Origin: Clarkia xantiana subsp. parviflora | Taxonomy: Eukaryota; Streptophyta; Magnoliopsida; Myrtales; Onagraceae | DNA: 64,000 nt | Direction: 5' to 3' | Assembly: GCA_036873135.1 (NCBI GenBank) | Contig: JAPTYO010000007.1 | Location: forward strand, 16,474,763-16,538,762 | Part shown: positions 8,696 to 19,862 of the stretch, piece after piece | Layout of the letters: each line of letters opens with the position of its first letter | How positions within the stretch are numbered: position 1 is the stretch's first letter | Position numbers and translations under genes: made by a program | The notes under the pieces: model-generated | Databases searched by the model: none | Told to the model about the DNA's origin: nothing | Seen by the model: the letters and a program-made list of their open reading frames with translations, nothing else

Positions 8696-11600
8696 AGTTG
8701 CAAACAGATCAAGCACTCCCATCATCTTCAATAAACCATAGTGTTGTTGCTTGCCTAAAGATTTAGTCAATACATCAGCAAGTTGACTTCTCGTTCCCAC
8801 ATGCTGCGTTTTGATCACCTTTTTCAACAATTTTTCCCTCACAAAATGGCAATCAATTTCTATGTGTTTTGTTCGTTCATGGAACATTGGATTAGCTGCA
8901 ATATTTATAGCAGCTTCATTGTCACAGTTCAACAGAGTTGGTGTCTTCAATTCATGTTTCAATTCCTTCAACAAACCCTTTAGCCAAATGATTTCTGCAA
9001 CTGTGGTGCCCATGCTACGATATTCTGCCTCTGCACTGCTTCTGGAAATCGTAACTTGCTTCTTAGACTTCCATGAAACCATTGAAGTTCCAAGCATCAC
9101 ACAATATCCTGTTACTGACTTTCTTGAAAAACAGCAAGCTGCCCAGTCACTGTCACAATGTGCCACCATCTCTCCAAGATCATTAGTAGCTGAGAAAAGT
9201 AATCCTTGACCAGGATGTCTCTTGATGTAACGTATGACTCGCATAGCTGCTGATAGATGTGACTTCTTTGGAGCATGGACGAATTGGCTTAAGTTTTGCA
9301 CTGCAAATGATATGTCAGGTCGTATCATTGTTAGATAAAGGAGACGTCCAATGATCCTTCTATACTGTTCTTCATCTGTGAGAGCTTCATCTTCTTCATT
9401 AAGTTTGAAAGCTTTGTCATACTCAACAGAAGTGAGTTTGACATGCTGTTCCATGGGTGTGGTTGCACATTTGGATCTCAGAAGACCAGCATCTGTTATT
9501 AACTCCATAGCATACCTTCTCTGATTCAAAGCAATGCCCTCCTTTGATCTTGCAACCTCAAGACCAAGAAAGTAACGAAGTGTTCCCAAGTCCTTGAGCT
9601 TGAAATGTGTTTGCAGCTCAGTTTTCAGTTTGGAAATCAGTCCTTCGTCAGAGCCTGTAATTAGCAAATCATCTACATACACCAGTAAATGAATTTGCTT
9701 ATCTCCTTCAAATTTGCTGAACAAGCTATAGTCATATTTGCTTTGCTCATAGCCCATTTGAATCAAAGCATTGGTCAGTTTTATGTTCCACTGACGTGGG
9801 GCTTGTTTCAAGCCATATAATGACTTAGTTAATCTGCAAACCATCCTTCTTGACTCTGAATTATGGCTTCTTATCTTGTTGAAACCGGGAGGTATATCCA
9901 TATACACCTCTTCTTCCAAATCCCCTTGCAAGAATGCATTACTTACATCCATTTGGTGTAAAGGCCATCTTCTTGCTGCTGCTATACTCAGAATTACTCT
10001 CACGGTCACCATTTTAACAACAGGTGAGAAAGTCTCTGTGTAATCAACACCCTCTTTCTGTGTGTATCCCTTTGCAACTAGCCTTGCTTTGTACCTTTCT
10101 ATAGAGCCATCTGACTTATACTTAACTCTATAGACCCATTTGCAGCCAATGGACTTCTTCCCTTTAGGCAGTAAGACTAGCTCGCATGTATGGTTATCCT
10201 GCAATGCATCTATCTCCTCTTGCATAGCAGTGATCCATTTGGCATCCTTGACTGCTTCATTAAATGTCCTGGGTTCAGTGATCTTATCCAATGCACCCAA
10301 AAAACATTTGAATGTAGGAGATATGGAGTTATAAGTCACTGTGCTGCAATATAAAACATAATCATCCAGTCTTGAAGGAAGTCTTCTCTGTCGTGATGAT
10401 CTTCTAGCTGGAATGGCTGGGATGTCATCAAACTGATCTTGTATATCTTCACCATCTTCATCAACAACGTCAGTAAACACATGATCCTCCTCTTGAACAT
10501 CATTTACCGACTCATTACTGTGATGATCATGAAAAATGTCATCAAAAATTGCTGCTGGAACAGTTGAAGAAACAGGAAATAGTTGCTTGGAGTCTTCATT
10601 TGTAAAAGTAAAAGGGAATAAGTGCTCTTTGAAAAGCACATCCCTGCTAACAAAGAAGCGTCCTGATTTGAGATCAAGTAGCTTGTACCCTTTCTGAGTG
10701 GGAGAGTATCCCATGAATACTGATATAATGGATCTGGACTGTAGTTTATCAGCAGGTTGCAAGTGCTTTGCAAATGCTAAGCATCCAAAAACACGGAGGT
10801 GTGTTACATTTGCCTTTTCTCCAGTTAAGACTTCAAAAGGTATTTTCCCTTCCAAAACTGAGGATGGCATCAAATTTAATAAGTAGCAGGCTGCCATTAA
10901 ACAATGTCCCCAGTATTTGTCAGGAATGGATGCTTGTATCTTCAATGCACGAGTGACCTCCAGCAAGTGACGATGCTTGCGCTCCACAATTCCATTTTGC
11001 TGTGGTGTTCTGACACAGCTGGTTTGATGGATGATGCCCAAACTGTCGAATAGCTCAGTACTGAGGTGATTGCAAAATTCAGTTCCATTGTCACTTCGAA
11101 AAAACTTGATAGAAGCTGAAAACTGAGTTTGCACCATTTTAACAAAGTTTCTCAGGTACAAAATGACTTCATCCTTGCTCCTTAGGAGGAAAACCCATGT
11201 GCTTCTGCTGAAATCATCCACCACTGTGAGAAAATATCTAAAACCATCGTTTGTTTGAATTCTATTTGGCCCCCAAACATCAAGATGAACCAAGTCGAAA
11301 CATTTATGAGTTTTAGAGTCTCTCAAAGGAAAAGACAAACGAGTTTGCTTGGCCTGAGGACAAACAAAGCAATCATTTACACAGATTCCATTAGTTGCTT
11401 CAAACTTAAACAATCTTTCAAGACTTTGAACAGGAATATGTCCAAGCCTTCTGTGCCATAGAGCAACATCCTTCTTATTTGTAAGCAGCCTCCTATCTTC
11501 AACTGAAGAACACAAAGCTTCCTGTCTTGAATTCTTCAGAATATAAAGACCATTATGAGAAATTCCAATCACCATTTTCCTCCCATTTGAGGGGTCCTGA

Positions 11601-13141
11601 AACATCACAGAATCATGAAGAAAAGTGACATTCATCTTATAGTCTCGACATAGCTGAGACACAGATATCAAGTTGAACTTGAAGTTAGGTGCATATAAAA
11701 CCCTCTTCAATGTAAGATACTCGTTCAACACACAAGTTCCAAAGTGTGTAACAGTAGAGGAGTGTCCATCAGGCAGTGTGACTACCTTGTTCAGGGTAAT
11801 GTTTGGTTCCAAATCAGACAACCAATGACTATTACAAGTCATGTGATGTTAAGCACCACTGTCAATGACCCAATAAGAATCAGAAGTGGATCCATTAATG
11901 CTTCCACAAAAGATCATCATACCTGCCATATTCACCTTCATGTCTTGGACAACTTCCTCCTTCCTCTGCTGCTGAACAAGATAGTTCATCATTTGAGACA
12001 TCTGCGCCATGGAGAAGGGTGGTGTTGTATCATTTGAACTGCTTTGAGAAGAACTGCTTTGATAGCTTCCCTGAGCTCCTCTCTGCTGTTGATGTTGCAG
12101 CTGATGTTGCTTGTCCTCACCATAGAAGACATTGTTCGCTGCCATTTTCTTCTTAATATAGTCTGGATATCCATACTTTTTCCAGCAAATGTCCTCCTTA
12201 TGCCCCTTTTTTCCACAAAATGTGCAAGTGATGCTATAATCCTTTTTTGATTTATTGAAGTTTCCTTTGCCATTTCCTCCTGTTGCATATAATGCATTTG
12301 GAGTTTGAATGATTGTTTCTCCTGAGTTACCTCCAGAATGATTTGATGCTTAAAGAGCAATGCTATGACTCTTAGCATTCTGAGTATCAGATATGGTCCC
12401 AACAACAAACCTCTGATTTTCTTCCTGGATCAAAACTGAGTAGGCATAATTCACAGAAGGCAAAGGATGCTGCATCAATAAATTCGTTCTGACAGAGCTG
12501 TACAAATCATTCAATCCTACCAGGAATTGAACTAGCTTCTGTTTGTCATGAGCAGCAGCTACATTAGTGGAATTCGAGCAATCAGGACAAAGGCAATTGT
12601 CTTCCAGTGCAGCGAGTTCATCCCACAGAGATTTCATATGACCATAGTAATCAGAAATACTCATGGATCCCTGTGTAGTGTGATAAACTTCCCTACTCAA
12701 CTGATAAAATCTAGTGCCATCTATCTTATTGAATCTTTCATTCATTTCTTTCCAAATAGAGGCAGCTGTAGTATGGTAAATCAATCCAGTCGAAATGTTC
12801 TTAGCAATTGAAACAGTTAACCAGCCTTTTACAATTGCATTGCACCTGTCCCATCGAAAACGTTGATTCTCCGGAATCGAAACTCTCGTGCACGATCCAT
12901 CAACAAAACACAGCTTATTCTTTGACAGTAAGGCATCAATAAGAGATCGAACCCAAACCTGATAGTTATCACTCCCGGTGAGTTGAAAATCGATTAGGCG
13001 TGCTCCTGGCGTCTCAGAAGGATGCAAATAAAGCCTATCTTCATGATTCAGACCTGGAATTTTCTGAGTGTTCAATCGCGGCCATCCAGTAAGTGGCGGA
13101 GAGCCATTTCCGGTATTCGTAGTGCTAGAAGGATTTGCCAT
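8651..13141 (-). pseudogene. copia gag-pol polyprotein frame with two premature stops
   Basis: One frame spans about 1,496 codons, interrupted by UAA at 12350-12352 and 11849-11851. The 5' piece (263 aa) is gag with a DRLYLHPSETPGARL start typical of the plant copia gag family. After the first stop the same frame encodes a CCHC zinc knuckle (C-TFC-GKKGH-KEDIC). It then reaches the protease motif VIDSGA, where the second stop falls directly after the active-site Asp-Ser-Gly. The 3' piece (1063 aa) has the integrase HHCC (H130, H135, C158, C161) and the D188, D251, E287 triad with 35-residue spacing. It also has reverse transcriptase YVDD (~722-725) and RNase H (CDSDWA, SSAEAEY, LADVLTKSL). No frameshift was detected. 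Confidence 0.93.
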
Positions 13142-13312
13142 CGTAGTAAATGGACGGAGGAGAAGGATTGAATCTCAGTGTCGGTACCGCTCTGTAAATC
13201 AGACTTCCCCGAGCAAACCTGTGATTCAATCTCTTCAGTGTGACGGAAACGATCAAGGAAACTCAAAATTCGCCGTGCGAACTCGCCGGAGAAGATAAAT
13301 TGAGCTGAAAAC

Positions 13313-13324
13313 GCTCTGATACCA
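13313..13324 (-). other. Primer-binding site of the copia element
   Basis: The minus strand reads TGGTATCAGAGC, complementary to initiator-Met tRNA, and abuts the 5' LTR with no spacer. The 171 bases to the gag ATG (13139-13141) form the leader. Confidence 0.9.
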
Positions 13325-13527
13325 TGTTAAACTCTGGATTCAACAGAGAGGAATTTTGAGAATTCATTCATTGATTTAGAATTCGATGATATACAGTAGA
13401 AACAGAATGCTACTGTTTATAGATGTTGAAAACAGAAATAACAGACTAAGAACTAGTAATAGCTAATAGATCCCTAATTATGTAAATGATGAAAACAGGT
13501 CCCTGAAGTTTGTAACATGTTCCAACA
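13325..13527 (-). repeat. 5' LTR of the copia element
   Basis: 203 bp, TG...CA ends on the minus strand, same length as the 3' LTR. The flanking TAAAT at 13528-13532 is one half of the target duplication. Confidence 0.95.
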
Positions 13528-13532
13528 TAAAT

Positions 13533-15227
13533 ATTTCTAAAGCCAATAAATTAAAGATTGTGTTACTTTGCATTTTCTAATCATGTCTTTGGTAGAGGGA
13601 ATGAGTTTTTTATTTTTTAAGTCTAAAGAGATATATCTTATCGATTTGGAGGAAAATAATAAATTTGTGAAAGATGATTAGAGTGACTCCTTTTATGAAG
13701 ATTGAAGTTGAGGCATAAATATCAATGTTTTATATAGTGACCTGGTCTTCTAGCAAAATCGAATGTTTATTCTTTATTTCGGATCATTTACGTGTTTGTG
13801 TCTTTCAAATCAAACTAGTAAAAAAAAAAATTGACTACCATGCATGCAACGTAAGTGCTTATTCGTAGTATTTATTAAATTTATAAAGAAATATAAATTA
13901 TAATTATGTTGAAATCCAAGATCTGTTTATTCAAAAATTTACTATTTATTTATAGTGGACACCGTGACTAATTTTCTAAATCTAGGGAAAGGCCTATCAA
14001 TTTTTTATTTAGAAGGTTCTTTTTCCTCTAGAAAGAAATATGATTAGATGGTGGAAAATAGCAGAAGTACAGTATTTTTGAAGCTATTAATTTGCTTTAT
14101 CTAAATTCAAATTCTTCTGAAAAAGAACCATTCCTTCCTGCTGCGAAAAGTGGAAACCACCGCCGTAAAATAATGTAGGTAGGTATAATCCCAACTAAAA
14201 GTTACTGAAAAGGTAATATTAATTGAACTCACGCACGACATATAATAAATAAATAAATATGATAACACTGTGGCACGACAGAATCAAATGAAACGAAATA
14301 AACCGCTCTCTATACACAGAAAGCATATGTATGTATCGTGTCTAGAATCTATATCATATTACAATAAATAAGTTTGTTCTTTTCTTCTCTAGATGCAAAC
14401 ATAAAGTTTGGTACTAAAACTATAACGGAAGTTGATCATCTCCTTCATTTATGCCTTCACTCAAATGATTGGATTCCATGGAATCCATGACTAATTGGCT
14501 TGTGTACAGCCAAAGCAAGAGGATTGACATAAGAGAAGGATAATTCACAATAATATAATCTAATAAATTGAATTTGTATTATTGTATATGATGTTAATTT
14601 TTTGAACACAATATGAAATATAGTTGTTTATGTGATGTTTATTTGTAATAAAAATATTTTAAAAATTACACATAGGATGTTCCTTTTCTTTTTCTTGCCA
14701 GTCTAAATTTTTATTTCAGTCGACTGATTTCTAACCAATAGACTTGTTAGAAATATTTAAGAGTGTAAGAATAATCCTTTCACTGATATTTGTAAGACAT
14801 TTTCGTTAAAACTTAATAAAGCCCTCTTGGACTTCCTTGTAAATTCTAAAGATATTATAATTCTCTCGTAAAATTTCATTTTTCTTGTAGTATTGAAGAA
14901 ACGGATTAAAATTCTATATTCTATTTTATAATAATTTACTATATAATTCGTGGAAACTCTTTGGTAATTCTAGGTATAGATGTTACAGCACTAGCTAATT
15001 CCTGTAAAATTTATAAACAATTAATGAATTTAGTCTAATGTAAACTCATACGGTAAATTGTGATTGAAATGTAGCATATATATATAATAAAAATAACGAA
15101 GCCAACAATATTAATATTGATTTTTTGACAGCTACTCTAAAAGTCTACGAATGTCGCTAAACAACTTTGAATGTTTGATCAGTCTAAATCCAACGATGGA
15201 AGGTAATTTACGGTTTGATTTTCAGAT
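13533..15227. other. Intergenic AT-rich region upstream of copia, 3' of the RING gene
   Basis: No gene seen. A perfect 16-bp palindrome GGATTCCATGGAATCC lies at 14471-14486. The last 200-300 bases should include the 3' UTR of the minus-strand RING-H2 gene. Confidence 0.4.
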
Positions 15228-15767
15228 TCAGTTACGGCGGCTTGCAAGTGGGACCACCTCGGCGAGCGGCGTGGACAGGGGAGTCGGCATTGGGGATGTC
15301 CGGCAAACAGGGCACGTGGGGTGCAGCCTCAGCCACGGATCGACGCATCTGCGGTGGAAAAGGTGGCCGCATTCCGGCAGCTCCCTTAGCCTGTCGCTGC
15401 CCTTGTAGTCCGCCAGGCAGATCGAGCAACACGTGGCAGTCGTCGAGCGATCTGACGTCATCTTGAGCTTCGTCGTCTCCGAGTAGAGCATCTTCGGGTA
15501 GCTCCTGATGGTCGCCTCGTCGAGACCGACGTCCAACACAATGCACCGCTCCGGCAGCCGTGGATGCTCATCTGGCCGTCTCCGCCGCCCTGTGGGTGTC
15601 GTCTCCGACGGCAGCTGTTCGCCGCGGGTGCAGTAATACGAGGTGAGGGTGATGGTGGTGATGAGGAGGAGGATACCGACGGAGACACCGATCCCGTAGC
15701 CGAAGCCTCCGAGGCTGTCTCCGCCGCCGCCGCCGAGGAAGCCGCCGGAGTAGGTGGAATTGCTCAT
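15228..15767 (-). CDS. ATL-family RING-H2 E3 ubiquitin ligase (ATL70-like)
   Basis: A single-exon gene of 179 codons. A glycine-rich N-terminus precedes one membrane segment (about residues 24-46, GIGVSVGILLLITTITL). The ATL hallmark GLD motif follows (GLDEATIRSYPKMLYSE, 81-97). A complete RING-H2 finger uses C114, C117, C133, H135, H138, C141, C152 and C155, with the conserved Trp at DPWL and Pro at CPVC. The C-terminus PTPLSTPLAEVVPLASRR is characteristic of the ATL67/69/70 subgroup. The family passes ubiquitin from E2 enzymes to substrates at membranes and many members respond to defence or hormone signals; the substrate here is unknown. Lack of introns is usual for ATLs. It is far more GC-rich than its surroundings, which produces spurious long frames on both strands. 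A TATA-like CATATACTT on the minus strand near 15970 is a possible promoter. Confidence 0.93.
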   Translation of the reverse strand: MSNSTYSGGFLGGGGGDSLGGFGYGIGVSVGILLLITTITLTSYYCTRGEQLPSETTPTGRRRRPDEHPRLPERCIVLDVGLDEATIRSYPKMLYSETTKLKMTSDRSTTATCCSICLADYKGSDRLRELPECGHLFHRRCVDPWLRLHPTCPVCRTSPMPTPLSTPLAEVVPLASRRN

Positions 15768-18700
15768 CGTAGACAGGAGAACGGGGGAGGAGAGATCAGG
15801 TAGTTGTGGGCAGCCATTGATGAAGATTATGAGAAGAGAAGAGGAGGGGGTTATTCGGGGACGTGTATGAAGATTTTAAAAAGTCAACGGGTAGGAACAT
15901 GAGAGAGAAGAGAGGGGTGGGATTTGGTGTGAGCTTTAATTAAGAGCGGTTGTATTTGGGTTTAAGTAAAGTATATGCACGTGAATTCAAATATATTAGT
16001 TGTTACCCAAGCATAGTATAGCATAGCATAGGGTCTATTTTTTAGTACTATATATATGTTTTTAGTTATATGAAATTTATTCAAAAATACAACTACCTAA
16101 TTAAACTTATTTTTTACCTTCAAATAATTAGTTAGACTTCCGTAAGTGAGTGATTAAATAAACCTATCTAATTTGACGTTAAAAGTTGATTGAATTTGTC
16201 ATGTGATTGACTTGATTGACACAACCGGATCATACCAGGAGAAATAAGGGTAACATCTACCCGGTTTTCTTATGAAATTAACATAACTACTCCACAATTA
16301 AACCCATGAATACTCTCAGTTTAAATGACGTGGCTTATCGATCATGTGGGAAGCACTTAATAAATTTCTTCAAATTTTAATGTTAAATTGGATGAAGACA
16401 CCTAATTGTTCATTCACGAAAATCTTACATATTTGATTGAAACAAAAAAGTTCAGAACATGTTTGATTATTTAACATTTTTAGGTAATATATGTTGTTAT
16501 ATGTACATTATATGAGAAAATTAATGTAGAAATAAAATGGGAAAATTGTATTTTTTTTAATAACAAAAGTTATTTAAGTTTCAATCTAATTATTTTCATT
16601 CGACTACCTTATACAATTTTTTTTAGTGGAGTGCCCTGAGGCATTAAAAAGATAAGACTCGTAGTATGAATATTTCGCACCTAAAATAATTATAATTTGC
16701 ATAGGACTAAAAGTAAAACAATTGTTTCTATTCTAAAGACTTGAACCGAGAATTATAGGATGTGAACTTATAAAATTATTTACAATGTTAAAAAAAAATT
16801 AATAAAATGCTACCTTGCACCTTAAGGGTTCATTAATGGTTGCTATTGACATTATGTGATTAATTAACATTGATAAGTCTAGTGGTGCATTAGAAAATAT
16901 AATAAAGATAATACAACTAGTGGAAATATAAATGTCAAGCATAAGACTCGAAGTTAGGACCATGCATGCATCATGCATGCATCAATAATTCGATTTTGAT
17001 ATTTGACATTTTATTTTGGTTGTATACTTCTAATTAATAATTGGTTTGTTATTACTATCCGTAATTCGATTTAGAGTGTCATTATAAGTAAAAATATAAT
17101 ATCACATAGGTAAATGTAATATATAAACTAGTTGTACCCAAAAATTAGAACAATTCTTTTTTTTACTTACTTGTTATCAGTATATTAAACATATAAAAAT
17201 TATATTCTAAATATTTATTGTCATATTATTTACAGTCTATTAATTCATTTAATTGATTGTGTAAATTACATTTCATAGTATTTTCAGATAAAGCAAGTAC
17301 AAGAAACATGAGGGGCATTACATGATATTTCTCTAGTGGGGAAGGCACGGTTGGAGGAGTCAACGGAAGGAATTAAGGCATTTACATATGGTTTTTGACG
17401 GTTTATTTTATTATAGGTGGAAAGACGTCTTTATGTACAGCTAATATTTAAGCAACCCGTATTAATAAGCACTTGGGGTACGCTTTGTAATTTTATTTTA
17501 TTTTAGAATATTTAATATATAAAAATATTTTTTTTTTTGGAAAATTAAATAAAACATATAGCATGTATGACTTTTTTTTTATATTAACATATTTTAAAAT
17601 GTACAAAATGTTTTAAAACGATAACAATTGATGTCAGAGTTAAACGAGCAATTGTCATTAAATATATTTCAAATGTACAGAGATAAACGAGCAATTTTTA
17701 AAGTATCACAAATAAAGTACTAATGACATATACAATTGTTACAATTAAATCAAATAGGACAAGATCCGACTACGGATAAATTGAGTCTCAATCAAGTCGG
17801 GACACTATTGTAACACTAGTATAAGTTATTAGGTCTTTCTTTTGATATTTATAAGAAATACTCTGTTTTTGAGGAAAATTATAGATGCATGATTGAACGA
17901 AGTACTAATTATTACTGTTTTGAAACACATTATACATTTTAAAACATGTTGGTACTATGATCCATTTTTTGAAACATATTGTATGATTTACATCATTTTT
18001 CTATTAATTGGTCCTCCCATGTAGAACATTATATTAGATTAATTACAATTCGTAGTCTATTAAATAGCTAGATAATAAAATTTACAACCATATTAATCAA
18101 GTTAAAAGCTAATGTATTGAAACTGAATGCGATATTACAATGACAATGTCTTATAAAATAATAATTAGGGTCTTAGAGTCACGCACGAATAATGGGGATC
18201 TAGTACGAAAAATAATGGGGATAAGTGTGTAATTTCTTTCAAAAATAAATATAAAGTCTCAATAAAAATACTCAATAATATGGTGACTTTTTGTAACGCC
18301 ATTAGTACATATGGATACGCCAATGTTAATAAGGGATCCAAACTTGTAATATACTTGTGGAAAAAAACATCTTTTAGATACTAGGACCAAGTAAATTAAT
18401 ACATGAGAATTTTTTTTTTTCGACTTATAAGTAATTCAGAATTCTAAAAAGTTGCATCATTAATTCATATATCCAACATGTAATGAAAAGTGTTTATGTG
18501 CTTGACATGCGATTAGTATATAATTACACAAGTATAGACCAGAATATCATTGTCTTCCATCTCCTCTCTAAATCATAATCCTCATCTAACTCGTCCTTAT
18601 CTGCATCATTGTCATTTCTTAACTTAATATACCAGAATCATAATATACTTTAGATTATTTAATGATGTGACACCATCGTTAATTCTAAAGCGTTTTAAAC

Positions 18701-19008
18701 TTTAAATTCATAATTTCGCCACATGTCATTTTTTAACTTAATCAGGTAGAATTATAAGTATTTGGATTCTATTTAGGGGTGAGAAAAATCTCGAGGGGCC
18801 CAAAATTCCAAAGGGGTCCAACCTGAGCCCGTTCTTAATTGTATCCGAACTCAAGCGGGCAGAACTTTTCCTCTAAATTCGGGCTTGTGTCTTTTAGACA
18901 AAATCTCTTAATGTCCCGTAATCAACGTCAACTCTCTTACAATTAGAACAACTATACTTAAAAAATCTCTAATATTACTAACCCACCCTTGCACCGTAAT
19001 TTGGTTTA
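15768..19008. other. Promoter side of RING gene, then gene-poor AT-rich DNA
   Basis: The first 150-250 bases are 5' UTR and promoter of the RING gene. No gene was recognised in the rest. Two CATGCATGCATC blocks in direct repeat (about 16963-16984) match the RY motif bound by B3 factors, but no gene is nearby. A GC-rich patch at 18772-18860 beginning TTAGGGGTGAG looks like one eroded hAT end without a partner. Confidence 0.45.
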
Positions 19009-19422
19009 GAGCATCCACAGTGGTATTACGTAAGATTACGTAAACGTGGGCCCTACATGTTTATTTAAGTAAAGAAAAAAAACCTTTTACTGTGGTTTTA
19101 CATAACATTCCTTAAAGATGTGACTCACACGTAAATTTATGTTTTTACATAAAGCATTCCTTAAATATAACGAATGCACTATGTATTACGTAAACAATTT
19201 TTAATTATAAATTAATTCATTTTATAATTAATGCTAATATCTTATTGGTGGTTGTTGGAAAATTTAATAATAAAATATATTTAAATAATATGTTTAAGTA
19301 ATACAATTGCAGAGAAAATATTTTTTACGTGTGTCTTAACTTTACGTATTATTTAAAGTGTATATAATTGTCTACGTGACAACTTTAAAAAATACGATTT
19401 ATTGAAAACCACTGTGATGCTC
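19009..19422. mobile_element. PIF/Harbinger MITE (Tourist-like), 414 bp, TSD TTA
   Basis: Inverted termini GAGCATCCACAGTGGT and ACCACTGTGATGCTC are flanked by TTA on both sides (19006-19008 and 19423-19425), the target preference of PIF/Harbinger. The AT-rich interior has no coding capacity. A second copy in opposite orientation lies in the lectin-kinase intron at 60089-60505. Confidence 0.88.
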
Positions 19423-19862
19423 TTATACCAAAAATAATAATAAGAGTAAATTTTCTACCTGTGAAATTTCCAGTGAAATTTCAAGAGAAAGTATGAAAGA
19501 GAATGTAATGGAAAAAATGTATTGGTCATTGGTGGGGCCCTAAACCACTTTCTATAGAAATTTCACACTATATTTCACAGTTTGTATCACCACTCATAAT
19601 TGAATATTTATGGATTTGAGCAAAACTACGGATGTAGTAAAACTTGGTCCTAAAGCCCAATAGAATCCAGACCCATGCTTTTCAAAGAATAAAGCCCAGT
19701 TTCTGCATCTCGGTCGGATCGACCGAATCCCTCTTGAATTAGGCGTTTCAAGAACTTCCAACCTTACGGTTGTCTTCAAGACTTCAACTTTCCTAATTTC
19801 CCCCCTCTTTCCTTTACCCAGAAATTACTACCGGTCTGCTGCAAACTGAAAAGGCAACCACA
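19423..19862. other. Upstream region of the secreted-protein gene
   Basis: It contains a small inverted arrangement of GAAATTTC blocks (about 19464-19572) that may be another short MITE, then the presumed promoter and 5' UTR. No clear TATA box was identified; a C/T-rich stretch (19795-19815) precedes the ATG. Confidence 0.4.

Larger units (their letters stand above)
8441..13527 (-). mobile_element. Near-complete Ty1/copia retrotransposon, 5087 bp
   Basis: Two 203-bp LTRs (8441-8643 and 13325-13527) bound the element. A 5-bp target duplication TAAAT flanks it at 8436-8440 and 13528-13532. The minus-strand order is 5' LTR, PBS, gag, zinc knuckle, protease, integrase, reverse transcriptase, RNase H, polypurine tract, 3' LTR. 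Integrase before reverse transcriptase identifies copia. By eye the LTRs differ at three positions, which implies a recent insertion. The family lineage within copia was not assigned. The coding frame carries two nonsense codons (see polyprotein entry), so this copy is probably not autonomous. Confidence 0.95.

Noticed and set aside
8811..9209. 132-codon plus-strand frame in the copia body
   Set aside because: Antisense to the RNase H region of the polyprotein.
15215..15803. Several frames on both strands across the RING gene
   Set aside because: Produced by the high GC content of the single RING-H2 exon; only the frame with the membrane segment, GLD motif and full RING is meaningful.
16963..16984. 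Double RY motif as a seed-specific promoter
   Set aside because: No gene starts within a plausible distance; a chance CATG-rich stretch is likely.
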